NCBI GenBank assembly: GCA_028671895.1
Contig: CM053810.1
Coordinates: 64,481,501-64,545,500 of the forward strand
Length of the DNA: 64,000 bases
Direction: 5' to 3'
Source: Oenanthe sinensis
Lineage: Eukaryota; Streptophyta; Magnoliopsida; Apiales; Apiaceae
Shown here: positions 35,784 to 49,034 of the stretch, in pieces
Numbering within the stretch: the first letter of the stretch is position 1
Layout of the letters: the number at the start of each line of letters is the position of its first letter
Notes under the pieces: generated by a model
Databases searched by the model: none
Seen by the model: the letters and a program-made list of their open reading frames with translations, nothing else
Told to the model about the DNA's origin: nothing
Position numbers and translations under genes: made by a program

Positions 35784-37744
35784 TGTTACTACTACTATGA
35801 TCCCAGAACTAAATCAAATGAGGGGTTTTAGATCTGTTGGGATTAACATATTACTTTTGTGTTTCTTCTGCCGCAAAATTGTTCCTGCCAGTCATACTGG
35901 ACTGGACCCGACCCGACCCGACCCGATCAACAATATATGACTCCGAATCGCCACACACTACTCCCAAGCAATTTGTAATTTACTAATTTGTGATTAAAAT
36001 TAGGGGTATAATAAAAATCAAATAATTGGAAATATCAGTATGTGTCCAAGTTCAATTTTTATATATAATTATTTGTTTCATTTAATCTTAAATTTGAATT
36101 AATTATTTAATATTTTATTTAGATTCAAAATCAATCAGAAATATATTTATTTGGATTCCAAGTGAAGTGGTTTGAACAAAGAGTACTCAAATTCATTTTT
36201 AAATATAATTTACTTTGTATATAATATTATAAATAAATATTTAATACTTTTCATCACAATACAAGCTATATTCTTTCTTAACAAATTTCCTAATTGAATC
36301 TAAATTATTCAATATCACTCCATCCTAATTTCAGGAAAAGTACCTGAAATGCAATTATTTTTTAATATAAAATAATAATAACATTTTTATAAATATATAT
36401 AATTTTCTGTAATTATAATAATACCATCATATATTTATATACGAAATCTTTTTAATTTTAGGAAAATTATATGACTCGTGAACATTAATTTCTATTTTAA
36501 AAATGGGTGTTGGGACCAGACGACCAGTTTTAAACACAATAAATGACATATAAATCTTTACGTAAAAGAACTGAACGTCTTCTTCCACCATCAAGAAAGG
36601 AAGAAGAAATCTACAATATGCAATATATTATACAATATAGCAATATAGTGATTCATTTACCCAAGGTAATATTTTTCTTCTTATCTGGAAAGTGGATACT
36701 TGTGTTTCGCACACAGAAAAGCTGCCGTCCGGGAAAGATGAAGCAACTCATCAAAAGAACACCTAACCTATATCTCTCAGCATAAACTACTCTAGAAGAT
36801 TAATAAAATCGATACATATGTATGCATGTCCAGTATACAAGATGTTCTCCTGCACATGTAGTATAAACAAGCTAAATTCCTGAAAAAGTGGATGCATGAA
36901 CGCACGTCACAGTATTTCCTGCGTTACAAACCAAACCAAGTTAATGAAAGAATAGGACTCTGTACCAACAAATTAACATATCACAAACCAGAGCCAATCT
37001 ACAATTCAACAAATTGAGAGACACTCAACGAGATGGACAGAGGAAGTATCACAACTTGTATTTTTCTTCAAAATAATTTGCAAATTAATAAAACTCTCTG
37101 GGACATGGTAATTAATCAGTCACCAGAAGAATTTAGGATTGCTAAGATTTATATACCTAATTCACTTTTGAACTTTACCTAGAAACATACTGTTCCATGA
37201 AAGTGGAGTTATGAGAAAACATGCAAAAAGAAACAGGGAAGTCCACACCCTAGCAATTCAATGTAGTTCTTGTTTTGATTAAAAAAAATGTTCTCTAGTA
37301 ACAAGAGGAACAATTGTTTGCTTGTCCTGCAGAACATGTGGGAAGGATCTAAAAGTAAGGGAAATGTTATTTTCAGAACAGATTTTTTTATTTCCAGAGC
37401 AGTTTGTATTAGAATTGTGGATTTCTTATTTGTCAAGAGAGAAAATATAACTTTGCATGCTCTGGAAATAAAAAAATTGCTCTGGAAATAAAAAAATTGC
37501 CCTAAATTAACTACAAACATTGAAATCAGCATCCATCACACACTAAAGTCATGACGAAATCAATAGAATTAAATTGTTTTAAGTATTAGTTTGCAGTTAA
37601 AAACTTTGGAAGTAGTTGCAGATTCTTCCAAAATCTAGGCAAGACAATAGCTGTGACCGTAAGGCGTAACCAGATAATTTTTTTTTAAGGAACCGTAACC
37701 AGATAATTATGTCGGAACAAACAGAGTATTATACTATCATCATT
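35784..37744. other. intergenic between the MFS and ACBP3-like genes
   Basis: Holds the MFS promoter, with a pentamer run (GACCC)4 near 35907-35928. Most of 36000-36500 is AT-rich spacer without exons. The 3' UTR, and possibly a last exon, of the ACBP3-like gene should lie in 36850-37744. A candidate acceptor (AACGCAG|GAAATAC, minus strand) sits near 36915. Confidence 0.35.
37383..37500. repeat. inverted repeat with a duplicated right arm
   Basis: TTTTTTTATTTCCAGAGCA near 37383-37401 is the complement of TCTGGAAATAAAAAAATTGC, which occurs twice in perfect tandem at 37461-37480 and 37481-37500. The transcript of either strand could form a hairpin. It lies on the 3' side of the ACBP3-like gene. 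Origin unknown. Confidence 0.75.
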
Positions 37745-39130
37745 TCATAATAAAAGGCATGTATATGAAGTCATGGACTTACATTTGTGCCTGTCCTCCA
37801 TCCAGGCTGGAATTGTCCTTGATAGAAGGGTAATGTACTTTTCCATTGCTTCCTCACGGCTCATGTTCTCTAGCTGCTTCCATGCGATCCTGGAAGGAAA
37901 AGTGAACTTGGAATTTCTGAATTAACAATACAACTATATTCCGGAACTCAGATTTATAATGATAATCTTAAAACAAGTCTGATTAATGAAGTTAATGAAT
38001 ACATAATTTAGACCAAATGTGAGTGCAAAATTTTTGTATTCTGCTTTACGCTGCTGAATTGGATAGCTTTAAGCTCTACCCAGAAAAATAACATATACAG
38101 AGGTAGGCCCTGAGTTATATCCTAGTTTGTATCTCTGTACTATTGGTAGAAACAAGAATTGGTTACTAGTTCTAAACTAATATAAAACCACATTGCAGAC
38201 ATTTAGTTTCCGACTTTGAGATAACCTTTTGGAGTAGATACATATTACTGAAGTGAAAATGGATTGATTATTAGGAAAAAATCTCAGTTCACCTCTTAAC
38301 AATATTGATACCGATAGTTTAACGTCAACTTGACTACAAAGAAGTAAACTAGCCATACAAAATTTCATGCAGTATAACATATTCAAAAATAATTACAAGC
38401 GTATTGGAGAAGCATAGTACCACTTGGCACGAGAATAGACCTTCAATGCCATTGGCTGCGGCTTCATACAAATCCCTTCAATGGCAACCTTGTGAAGCCC
38501 ATACAACTCCATCTTCACATTACTCTCAACACCGAAGAAACGATCAGCATTATTCTTAGAATTCACAAATGCTACCGCAGCGCCAAACTGCTTTTCCAAT
38601 TCAGTTCTCTCAACCCCCTCCCAATCATCCTCCCACCCCTCTTCCTCATCCTCGTCTACATCACCCCCCACATTCAAACAAACATTCTCCTCATCCTCCA
38701 TCACTTCATCTCTCTGCGATAATTCATCAAACAAATTTTCGACACCTCGATCAAGTCCCGAAAACTCCAAATTCTGATCAACTACTTGATCTCCCGATTC
38801 ATCCCCACCACTTAAATACCCCTTCTCATCAAAACTATATTTTCTTGAAGTACTCACTTCAACTTCATCATTAAATTCTCCAACCCCAGAACATTCTCTC
38901 TGTACAAAATCATCATTTTTTGTATCATTAAAAATCAAATCTTTTTCGATAATATCATTAAAGGCCGAATCTTTATGATACTTCTGTGAAGAAAAATCAA
39001 TTCTTGACGACCCCAATTTGGTACTAGAGTGTTTATGAGAAGCAGAGGCAATTAAAAGAAGCTCATCAGTAATTAAATAAACGAGACCAGTGAGACCAAC
39101 AACAAAGATTATATCTTCAACAAACGCCAT
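37745..39130 (-). CDS. ACBP3: acyl-CoA-binding protein, ACBP3-like; 3' end uncertain
   Basis: Binds long-chain acyl-CoA esters. ACBP3-class proteins carry an N-terminal hydrophobic segment, a long acidic linker and one ACB domain. Exon 1 is 39130-38421 and exon 2 begins at 37889 (phase 2 junction; donor AAGTG|GTACTA, acceptor TTCCAG|GATCGC). A hydrophobic segment spans about 7-28. Residues 80-172 are strongly acidic (DEDEEEGWEDDWEG). The ACB domain runs about 173-265: ERTELEKQFGAAVAFVN, KMELYGLHKVAIEG, PQPMALKVYSRAKW and EEAMEKYITLLSRTIPAW. The residue before Lys214 is His where animal ACBPs have Tyr, as I recall for plant ACBP3. Exon 2 either reads through to a stop at 37747-37745 (284 aa) or is spliced at the strong donor ACAAAT|GTAAGT (exon end 37783) to an exon I cannot fix. 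No ankyrin repeats are seen, against ACBP1/2. The start at 39130 is preferred over the in-frame upstream ATG at 39223, which only adds a non-conserved leader. Confidence 0.82.
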
Positions 39131-40986
39131 AATTATAAATCTATAATGTATGTATATGAAATGGTACAATGTATGTATCTGATTCAGTGGGTATTGTTGA
39201 TGAAAATGTATGTCGGTTGACACATAAAGAGAGAGATGATTAAGTTTAAGTTAGCAGGTCTCTCGGTGACGACTCCTAGTAAATTATGGTCTCTTTTACG
39301 GTGATTAATATACTGACATTGTGTGTATCTTAGCGGTTAAGATATCGCAATTCACCTACCAAACTGAATTACAAATTTACAACGCAAAATTCAAATAGAA
39401 TAAGGATGTGCCAACTTCTTGATTTATATGGGTAACATTCTGATAATAAAAAATTTATCATTCTTTTAAAATATTAAAATTATTTGAAGTTTTGTAAATA
39501 AACTAATATTTAAATAAACTTTTTATTATGATTTTGTATCGTTTATTTCTATTTTTTTATTACGATTTTATAAAATTGTGAAAATTTTCATAATTTTTTA
39601 TTATAATTTTTTTTCACGTATCACATACCAACATTAAATTCAATAGCTTTTTTAAAGATTGCTATCATCATATCCTGCAGTTTTATTCAACTTCCTACTT
39701 TCATTGATAAGTAGAGATATTATTGCATTTTTTTCTCCAAAACCCTATATCTCTCGTCAGCGGCCGCTTCTAACTAATATTTTGTGAGGGATCTCCCTCG
39801 GTTTTTTCGAGTGGAAAGCCCAAATCTTTTTTTACTTTTTATTTTTTCTTGGTTAATCTCTTATTTTTTTTCAATAAACTCCCATTTTTTTTTGTTTTAT
39901 TAATCTATTATTGTAAGAGTTTGGTTTTGTTTTAATGTTCTTCATATCGGGGATTATAGATCTGCACAATTTTCATGAATTTGATTATGAAATTGTATCT
40001 ACGGTCGATTGCTCAAAATAGTTGGGTCAGAGCAAGTATATATATTCATAACATTTTCAAAAAATCGTTTGATTACATCTTCAAAGAATAAGGATTCAAT
40101 AGCGATATGTTTAAACACTTGTTCAATTTCGATTGTATTTATAAATATCGTATGGTTTTTTGAACTGATTCACCTTTTCAAAAAATAAATATTAAAAGCA
40201 CTTCAAATGTGCGAAAGAGCCGCACAAAGAAAACAATTTTAAGACCAAATATAAAAAACCCACTAAATATGAAAAGAATGCCTTCAACTTTGTACCATTT
40301 AAGTGGCCCAAAAATCATTTATAAAAAGTATGATTGCCCAAGATTCAAAGAAAGAAGAAAAAGAAATGAGCTACAAGTCTACAACCATACACATTGAAGC
40401 AATGTGTTATTGACATTGTCAGCAAAACCCTATCTCTAATTTAACTGTTTAAGCTGCATTAATATTGTGGTCCAATACATTCATGATTTTAGTTATACAA
40501 GTTAGCAATGGATGGAGGTCTACGTACTCATAAGTTTGTGTCCCTAGATATTGATCAATCAACATTGGATAAGGAACACTCACCCGCAAAACTTGAATGA
40601 GAAAGTTGTGTTAAATTGGTTTGATGTGGACATACAATCCAACATGCCCTGCTAATGAGCTCAATAATTAGCAAACATTCTCATACATATACGCACTGCA
40701 TATCCCAGCTGCTCTGTAATACGTCCAACCATCATTATGAGATATTAACCTCATCTATTCAGTATTCGCCTTGATGTAGATACTTTACATTTTAATTCGG
40801 CCAATGCATGTAGTATTAATTTCATTTTGCTCTTACTACTTTACTCAAGGTCACTGTTTTGTAACGAATAAGGGTAGTGGAATTTATAATTCAAGGAAAA
40901 CACAAGGAAGCCGATGACAGTTGAAACAAATTAATCCGACTTCTTAATTAATTGTAACTAGTTGGTGTGTTCAGATAATCAAAAAA

Positions 40987-40989
<3 letters not shown>

Positions 40990-41026
<37 letters not shown>
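40990..41026. repeat. (TA)n microsatellite
   Basis: About 18 uninterrupted TA units in the spacer between ACBP3-like and NPH3-like genes. Confidence 0.9.
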
Positions 41027-41030
<4 letters not shown>

Positions 41031-41917
41031 ATTTTATTGTATTTACACTCACAAAAACAAATCAAGAGGAATCGAAGATATTAGTATATAGTTTGGAGAG
41101 GGTTCGAGTAATTACTTTACTATCCTGCATCCGATCTTTTGAATTTGCTACAAACTTATGGGGATATAGGTTTATATGATTCAATTTACTTTTTGTAACA
41201 TCTTAGGAAAGTTGATAACTCAACACTGTATCATAGCAAGTTACTATTAGACCATTACATCATAAGAAAAGGGCCTCGGACAAAAACTTTGACAGAAGGG
41301 CAACTATAGAGAAGCCAACCATGTCCCCCCTTCTTGATTAGATGCTGTGATCTCCAGCCTTTTGGCATAGCATGATATTAGGTTCGATATTGAGTTCAAA
41401 GTCTACTATTCGAGTGTTAAGGATGTATTATTGGGAGAGTCATTAACTTAACAATCCATACATTATTCTTTATTATTTTCATTTTCCTAAAACGTCTTAA
41501 ATAAAATTATTTAAAACTTATTTATGCTAAATACATGCCTAGTCCTTCTAAACATTTATACTATTTAAGCTGACTGTATGGAGTATTATTAAGATATCCA
41601 GACACCTAATCAGCTCATATTTTCTTTGGACTATGGACAGAGGTTGATCCCACCATGAAGATCATGCTAGCTTTGATGACCAATAGGCTTGCAGCAAAGT
41701 GCTTATTGATATCTACGAACCTCCAACAAAAACTGTAAGTGAAAGTAACAGCCCTTTAAAGTAAGCATCACATATATATTAAGTTTGTATATTTGGAGTA
41801 TATAAGAAGATGTAACAATAAAAATTAGCCAAAGATGTGAATTCTGTGTGGATAAAAATCCTTCTGTGTTGGAAAATTCAGTCATCTGGCTAGCTCTATC
41901 ATCTCATCTCTTAATGC

Positions 41918-41940
41918 CCACCACCACCACCACCACCACA
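41918..41940. repeat. (CCA)n microsatellite
   Basis: Six to seven CCA/CAC triplets in a row, about 320 bases upstream of the NPH3-like start codon, possibly in its 5' UTR or promoter. Confidence 0.8.
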
Positions 41941-42257
41941 CAATATTTCAACTACATCTTAATTCTTTCTACTTACCCCTGCTTCAACCAATAATGCCTA
42001 GACTGCCATTCGCCCATTCCAAATCGACATTACAATTTAAAGGTGTATTTACACTATTAAACGGGGTCTAGGACTTAAATTTGTCCATACATTGTACAGA
42101 ATCTGTCCTCAGTGTGGGAGTCTTGAAATACTAAGAGAGTACTACTTGTTGCTGAGCAGAATCCTGAGCACTACTGCATGTGAAGCTGCCTAGCTTTTGC
42201 CTGTCATTATTGACATGATGGAGACATGAACATGGTAAAGATTCTCCAGTCACTACT

Positions 42258-45107
42258 ATGCTGGACCTTGATCAGGATTCAACTGCACCAACCACTAATG
42301 CTACAATGTTCACTACTAAGAAAGAAGGGACTCTTACCGATTCCATGAAGAGGACTGGTGACTGGTTTGTTTTTTGATTCTTAAAATCTTTTCTTCAATA
42401 TATTCAGAAGTGTTCAGTATACTTTTGTCTAAAAATATACACGTGTAACTGAATATTAAAAATAATGAATATGTTTGAAGTCACGACTCTGAAACTTGAC
42501 AGGATTTTCTCCCAAGAGATTCCCAGTGATGTCACAGTTCACGCAGGGGGAACTTCCTTTGCATTGCACAAGGTATAGTCTCAGCTCGGTTATTATATAT
42601 TCTTAATCTTATAGAATTGGAAAGTCGGTATCTTGTCTTTTTAGTGTACAAGTATCCTACTTTGATTGTGGTTTGAATATTCTAATTCAAATATAGTATT
42701 GACATAAATATTTGACAAGAAACTGTCGTCAAGACGTCAACACTTGATTTCGTTGTGAGCTGCATAGACATCTCTTTTTCTTTAATTTATGTTCATATTC
42801 CTTGCATAATTTGCAGTTCCCATTAGTCTCAAAGTGTGGATTCATAAGGAGGCTGTTTTCAGAATCTAGCGACCCTGATCTTTCTGATATTGAAATTTCT
42901 GATGTTCCTGGAGGAGCAGAAGCATTTGAACTTGCAGCAAAATTTTGCTATGGCATCAATTTCGAATTAGGGACAGAAAACATTGCTGCTCTCAGATGTG
43001 TGGCTGAGTATTTAGAGATGACAGAGGACTATGCCATTGGTAATCTGGTCGGAAGAACTGAAGCCTATCTAAATGAAGTGGCACTAAAAAGTCTAGGTGG
43101 GGCAATTTCCATATTGCATGCTACAGAAGAGTTCCTTTCAATAGCAGAGAAAGTTAAATTGGTGAATCAGTGTATAGATGCAATCGCACTTATGGCCTCT
43201 AAAGAAAGCCGCTTTAATGTGTCTGGTGGATCTGAGAATTCCAGTGACGGTGTTTATTCTTCTTCATCTCATTCAAAGCCCATAGATGATTGGTGGGCTG
43301 AAGATTTAACTGTTCTCAGAATTGATATCTTCCAAAGGGTTCTGATTGCAATGATATCAAGGGGATTCAAACAGTATGCTCTTGGTCCCATACTAATGCT
43401 TTATGCCCAAAAATCACTTCGAGGTTTGGTGAGATCTTACCCCATATATATTGGTTGATTTGGCCTGTTCGGATGTATGTGCAAAATAAACATATATATT
43501 ACTTTTAACTGCAGGAAATGTTTGGAAAGGGAAGGAAGAATATAGAGCCAAAACAAGAACATGAAAAGAGAGTTGTGTTGGAAACAATTGTTAGTCTATT
43601 GCCAAGGGAGAAAAATGCCATGTCAGTTAGTTTCCTTTCAATGCTCCTTCGAGCTTCAATATATCTTGAGACAACGGTTGCTTGTAGGCTTGACTTGGAG
43701 AAGAGAATGGGCCTTCAACTTGGACAGGCTGTCCTAGATGACTTATTGATTCCATCCTTTTCCTTTACTGGAAACACATTGTTTGATATTGACACCGTGC
43801 AGAGAATTCTGAATAATTATCTTGAGTGCAAGGATGAAGGAAATCGTATGGGGGACTACAGTGCAGATGATCAAGAGTACATTTTGCCACCTCAAGATGA
43901 CATGGAGCAAGTTGGAAAGCTAATGGAGAGTTATCTTGCTGAAATAGCTTCTGATCGTACCTTAACAGTTTTGAGGTTCATTAGTATTGCAGAATGTATC
44001 CCAGAACAATCACGGTTAACAGAGGACGGAATGTATCGAGCCATAGATATCTACTTGAAGGTGCAAGCTCTTATTTGAACAATCTTTAATTAGTTTTTCT
44101 TTACTGTTAAAACTGCAGGATATAATGATATTGTACTATAAAATAAAGATACATAGTAATATGAAACTAGCAAAAAAGAAAATGCCTAGTAAAATGTGTA
44201 ATCTAAATCATCCTACTATTCCAGACCTTTGAATTATTTTCATAAATTTACGATTCTTCATATATTTTGAAATGTGCTCCACCTGCTTGCTGCATAGCTT
44301 TTAGCATCTGCGCCAAATGTTTTGATCTCTTTTAGAAGAGCTTCATAAGCAATTTCCAAGTAAAGGCTGGTAATTGCAAATCCTGCTTTGTTCAAGAAAA
44401 GGATTTCTTATGCCATATTCCTAATTTCTACCGAATTCAGTATATTGACCAAGTCATCCTACCCGCTAGAACAGAATTATAACATACGATATCGAATTTA
44501 AATTTAAACAATACGAACATACTCTTAAATTGGTTGCCTTAAACTAATAACCACCAGCTTTTTGTTTTGTTGACAGGCTCATCCTGCTTTAAGTGACATG
44601 GAGAGAAAGAAAGTGTGCAGTGTGATGGACTGCCAAAAACTTTCGCGACAGGCGTGTGCTCATGCCGCTCAAAATGACCGCCTTCCTGTCCAAACAGTTG
44701 TTCAAGTCCTTTACTACGAACAACAACGCCTTCGAGAGGTGATGGATAGCAGTAGTCATTCGAATGCAGAATCTCCCTCTCTTGCTCCCAAGGCAAATGC
44801 AAACTCTGCAATTGTCCGGTCCGCATCTACTGATGAGTATGCTAGCTTACGAAGAGAAAATCAGGACTTAAAACTAGAGTTGGCAAAAATGAAAATGGAG
44901 TTGAAAGAAATCAAGAAAACAACAGCAGAAAGATCATCCCCGAGTATTCCATTTGCTAATAAACCTCCTTTGCCTAAAAAGTCTTTGATTAGTTCAGTTT
45001 CCAAAAAGCTTGGGCAGCTTGGTTCACTTGTGCGTCCTGATGGATTGACATCTTCATCTAGAGGCCGAAAGAAACCTCCTAAAGATAGAAGGCATTCTGT
45101 ATCTTGA
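42258..45107 (+). CDS. NPH3/RPT2-like BTB protein, 5 exons
   Basis: Plant-specific phototropin-signalling family; BTB domains of this class serve as CUL3 substrate adaptors at the plasma membrane. Exons: 42258-42364, 42503-42572, 42817-43428, 43515-44060, 44577-45107. All junctions are GT-AG with closing phases; total 621 aa. The N-terminal SMKRTGDWIFSQEIPSDVTV is like RPT2. The BTB domain runs about 40-145 (GGTSFALHKFPLVSKCGFI, DVPGGAEAFELAAKFCYG, LRCVAEYLEMTE). The NPH3 domain runs from about 216 (DDWWAEDLTVL) to about 495 and includes the family signature YRAIDIYLKAHP and CQKLSRQACAHAAQNDRLP. A coiled coil lies at about 533-560. The C-terminus has SSVSKKLGQLGS and ends RRHSVS, with Ser at the third-last position (Ser619), where NPH3 is phosphorylated for 14-3-3 binding. 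ATG 42258 is the first in frame after a stop at 42216; ATG 42306 is an alternative. Closest paralogue not determined. Confidence 0.92.
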
Positions 45108-47438
45108 ATAACCAAACCATTCCAATGTCCACACGGAAGCAGGGTTTGAGGAGGGCAAAATGTAGCGGGCCTTGCTACAAAAAGTATAGCGGTTGTTTCT
45201 TTATCTTGAATCATCGTATCTAAGTGTGCTTCTATTTGATGTTTACAGATAAATATTGTTCATAGCATTAATTGCCGGAGGCCTTGAGAAGAGTACTACT
45301 ACCAACGATCTTATGATCTTTTGTTCTTTAATTAAACCCCAATTTTTTCATAATTTTAAACCTGAAAATTTTAAGGCAAACTATGTGACCTAAAAGATCA
45401 AATACACAATTTTCCTGTCACTCCAGTTTTAGAGTATCAGTAATGGTTCCTGGATGATTATCACTGCTTAAATTAACTTGAAGACTTGTTCGTTCTCGGA
45501 CTGCAGGATTTGCCATGGAGAAATATCAAAATATCTGAACTTAAAATCACTAACAGTGTATCTTGAATATATATTATATTTTTATTTTAAAAACTTAGGT
45601 GTATATACTCTAATTAGAATTTCAAATTATGCATATTAACGAAGATTTTGACAAATATTTTAAAATTTGGTAACATTTAAAAATGTAATCATTTATTTTG
45701 AACTATTTTATAAAATGATAAATATTCGTAGATTTTCTAATAATATTTATTTATATTTTTAAAATTCGTCCAAGTGGAGAGGCTACGATGAATTTGAAGA
45801 AAAATTCTGCATCAAATTTGTACATACTGTCTGGAATTCGAATCAATTATAATTTTTAAAATTTAAATTGAATATACTCTACACTCTTCTAATTCTAATG
45901 TTATACTAAATGATTATTACTGTTTTTAATATAGTAAGATTTAAGAGGTGATTTGGTTAATATATTTTATTTACATTCTCTGTTTCGGATTGAAATGATA
46001 CCGTGGGAGAACTTCGACTTGCTTTTTTACCCACTCGTTAATCTAAAAATCAGAGTAGCCGAGCGCGATTAAATAACCCAAGCAGTGAAGGTTTATTAGA
46101 GTTTGACCTGGCTCATGAGAGAATTTATTGGAATAGATATTCACTTTATAAGATTATAAACCTAGTTATTAAAAAAAATAGGGTAGCCAATATGTTTCTA
46201 CCAAAAATGTGTTTAACGAATAAGATTTGTCACACACTCGTATTTGTAATTGAACGATTCGAACCATATTTGTGGAGGACATATAGGCTAGCTTCAAGAA
46301 AAGGCAGATCAAATGACAGACTAGCATTAATGCAGGAGAAAAACCTAAAAATAAAAAGTCTTTTGTCAGATAGTGTGAGATTTCATACGCATGTTTATCT
46401 ATAAAAACAAGATGACAAATAGTAACAAGGGCAGAACGAATTTATTCATACACTATTTTAACATGAGGGCCACCCTTGGTTTATATGGACTTGGAATCTA
46501 ATGTCCATTAGGTGGCCGACATAGACATGTAATCTTTCTCAGTTGTGTTGGTCTACAAAATTATTGCCGATTATTATTTTAATCAGGGAGATTAGGAAGG
46601 GTTGAACTAGCCTATTATATTAATATTAATTTATTTATTTATTTATGTTACAGTGTGAAAAGCAACATGCTTAGTATTTGGACGAAACTCAATGTTATGA
46701 TAGCTGGACAAAACTTTAAAGTATTGCATAGAATAATTACTTTTAGTATAATCTTCTAGTATTTATTACTGTAATAAACTTTTCTGGCAGATTCCTCCAA
46801 CTGGCTCCTGTTTATTATACTTTGTTTTAACCTAAAAAAAGAATAACATTGATGATTATAAGGAGCTAATCGAACCTATAGCTTGTCCAATCTCGAAGAA
46901 AGTTATGATTATCCGAGGCTCGGTATCTCTCATCCCTTTACAAGAGGTATGGGTGTGTGTGTCTAATTAGTCCAAAATAAGTGATTAATGTTTCTTGCGA
47001 ACGCAACGTGAACCTGCAGGAAAGATCAGATCTGGTACAGTAGTATTCTGTTAAACTCTCACATATTTGGAAGACTAACTATGCTGCATTCGGGGTTAAT
47101 TCTTTATAAATTCCTGATAAGTTGAAAAACACGCGCATTTTTTATTTAATTTATAAGTTACGATGAACAAAAGAGACCATGCATTAGCTCGAACATGTAA
47201 TGAAATTCCAGTGAGCTAACTTGTCTGTCTACAAAGCTCAATAAAACATAGCTCACTTTTTATAGAATTAATGAATATGTTTCAGGAGCCTGGGAAACAA
47301 GTAACTAAACTTCACACAATTAAGACTGATAAACATGAAAGGTGGTTCTACAACACAAGTACAATAATCACAAACCAGTTAATTCTTGGATACAAGTCAT
47401 AAATATCTTGAAACACCAAGCAATACACAAATTTTAAC
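45108..47438. other. intergenic between convergent genes
   Basis: Holds the 3' sides of the NPH3-like gene (plus) and the small coiled-coil gene (minus). The rest is AT-rich. The stretch GATATTCACTTTATAAG with ATTATAAAC near 46135-46160 resembles one near 17990-18010, so both may derive from the same old repeat. No exon or RNA gene is supported; the ORF at 46192-46404 has no recognisable features. Confidence 0.4.
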
Positions 47439-48250
47439 TCAAGTAATATTCATACTCAGAACTTGTAATAACCAAGGAGGCTGCTGTAGTCTATCTTTCC
47501 TTAATTGTTCATTGTCATTCGTACTTATCTTTATACCCTTGACAAAACTTGGGCTCGAAGTAGGTACCTCAACAAGTCCCCAGTTGTGCTCTGTCAGTTC
47601 TTTTTTCATAATCTTACCCGTGATGTTTCGAAAACCACCGGAGTTATCTCTTGTTTTTACACTGCTAGAACTAGTGGAAGAAGAAGAAAAACTAAGTCTA
47701 GAATCTGAAGTTGGTGGTGTTTTGGCCTTCCTTGTGGGATAATAATAACTCGAGGGGCCTAATGTTAGCTCGATATCACACTCATCTTCAATCTCATCTC
47801 CACCATTGCAATCTAAGTTTGCATTATGTTGTTGTTCATCATCAGCAGGCTGTTCCAAATCAAGCTTCTGCCTTGGTGGTTGATGAATATGCTGTGAATT
47901 ATTGTAGTAAATAGAGGTGTTATCATCCCTCGACTTGATCCCTCTGTCTTGATTCTTCATTTCAGTTTCTCTGTTTCTTGAAATGTTGTTCATAAGTAAC
48001 TTTTGCACTCGATAGAGACGATGAAGTTCGTAAACCTGCATTACATATATAACAATCCAATCTAGATTCATTCAGTACTACAGTCCCGTATATTATATTA
48101 CAGTATTATTTATAATTACAAATATATTTGGACAATCTGAAATTTGAAGGAAAAGAAAATTACCTGTTCTCTGAACATCTCTTCGTGCTTCAACATGGCC
48201 ATCTTCATGTATTCCTTATCAGAAGAATTAGGAAACTTGTTCATGATCAT
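47439..48250 (-). CDS. plant protein of unknown function with EAR-like LTLGP motif, 2 exons
   Basis: Member of a plant family of unknown biochemical role (DUF863-like N-terminus). Exon 1 is 48250-48164 and exon 2 is 48035-47439, joined in phase 0 (GAACAG|GTAATT, ATGCAG|GTTTAC); 227 aa. The N-terminus EYMKMAMLKHEEMFREQ continues across the splice into VYELHRLYRVQKLLM, an amphipathic, probably coiled-coil helix that defines the family. Low-complexity Asn/Gln-rich sequence follows, then DECDIELTLGPSSYYYP (LTLG is an EAR-type repression motif), a Ser-rich stretch, and a conserved-looking C-terminus with NWGLVEVP and PPWLLQVLSMNIT. Two in-frame ATGs (48250 and 48244) compete for the start. No catalytic motif is visible. 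A role in transcriptional repression is inference from LTLGP only. Confidence 0.78.
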
Positions 48251-48542
48251 TAATCACCTTATGTACGTAGTATTGCAAGAGCTTCTATCCAACACCGGAT
48301 ATGTTTATATATACTCTATAGCATATGTTTCTATCAACCAATTCATATATATATATATATAGCTGCAGAATGAAGGAGAGTGCTTTGAGAAATCGAGAAT
48401 TAAAGCATGGATGAAATTCACTAGGAGTACTAGAAAACAAATATTACATACTGAAATAACGCATCTTTATTTTGTTTGTTCGCTTGTTTTATCAGACCTC
48501 ATGTATGCCATTATGTTTGGGCCACGAGAATAATCTTTCATG

Positions 48543-48545
<3 letters not shown>

Positions 48546-48593
<48 letters not shown>
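48546..48593. repeat. (TA)n microsatellite
   Basis: About 24 uninterrupted TA units, roughly 300 bases upstream of the small coiled-coil gene. Confidence 0.92.
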
Positions 48594-48600
<7 letters not shown>

Positions 48601-49031
48601 CAAATATCTGAGAATTAAGCTGAGGCATTAATGCATCACTTTCATCAGCTAGCAAAATGATACTTTCACATAATTTGGATCCTTGTTAAGTTGTGTCATT
48701 AATTTCGGATCTTTCCATACACGTCTCAAGTAAATACCACATATCTAGATATTTTTCTCGTGGCCGAGCCTTCCCTTTCGTTAATTCATGTGTGCCTTGT
48801 ACTATACAACTGTGTATTATGTAAAATAACTATAGATAGCCAAAGTTTTCTCCTCCGTCCCTTTAACCACTCATCTGTTTCGCAACCACATGCTATATAT
48901 ATAGTACCCCACACACATACCATGCAAAGATATATCTACGAAAAATACAGGATTAATGCTTATATCAAACTCTATCAGCCCAACAATATATATATATCTT
49001 GAAAAACAAATAATTAAGTTTCATGCATCCA

Positions 49032-49034
<3 letters not shown>

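Larger units (their letters stand above)
39131..42257. other. intergenic between divergent ACBP3-like and NPH3-like genes
   Basis: Three kilobases of shared upstream sequence for two divergent genes. Contains a (TA)n microsatellite (40990-41026) and a CCA-triplet run (about 41918-41940). No further exon, RNA gene or transposon terminus could be supported. Short ORFs such as 40209-40397 have no recognisable domain. Confidence 0.4.

Noticed and set aside
38492..38874. Two Pro/His-rich plus-strand ORFs
   Set aside because: Antisense of the acidic linker of the ACBP3-like gene.
46192..46404. 70-codon ORF
   Set aside because: No domain, no splice context and no composition difference from the AT-rich spacer.
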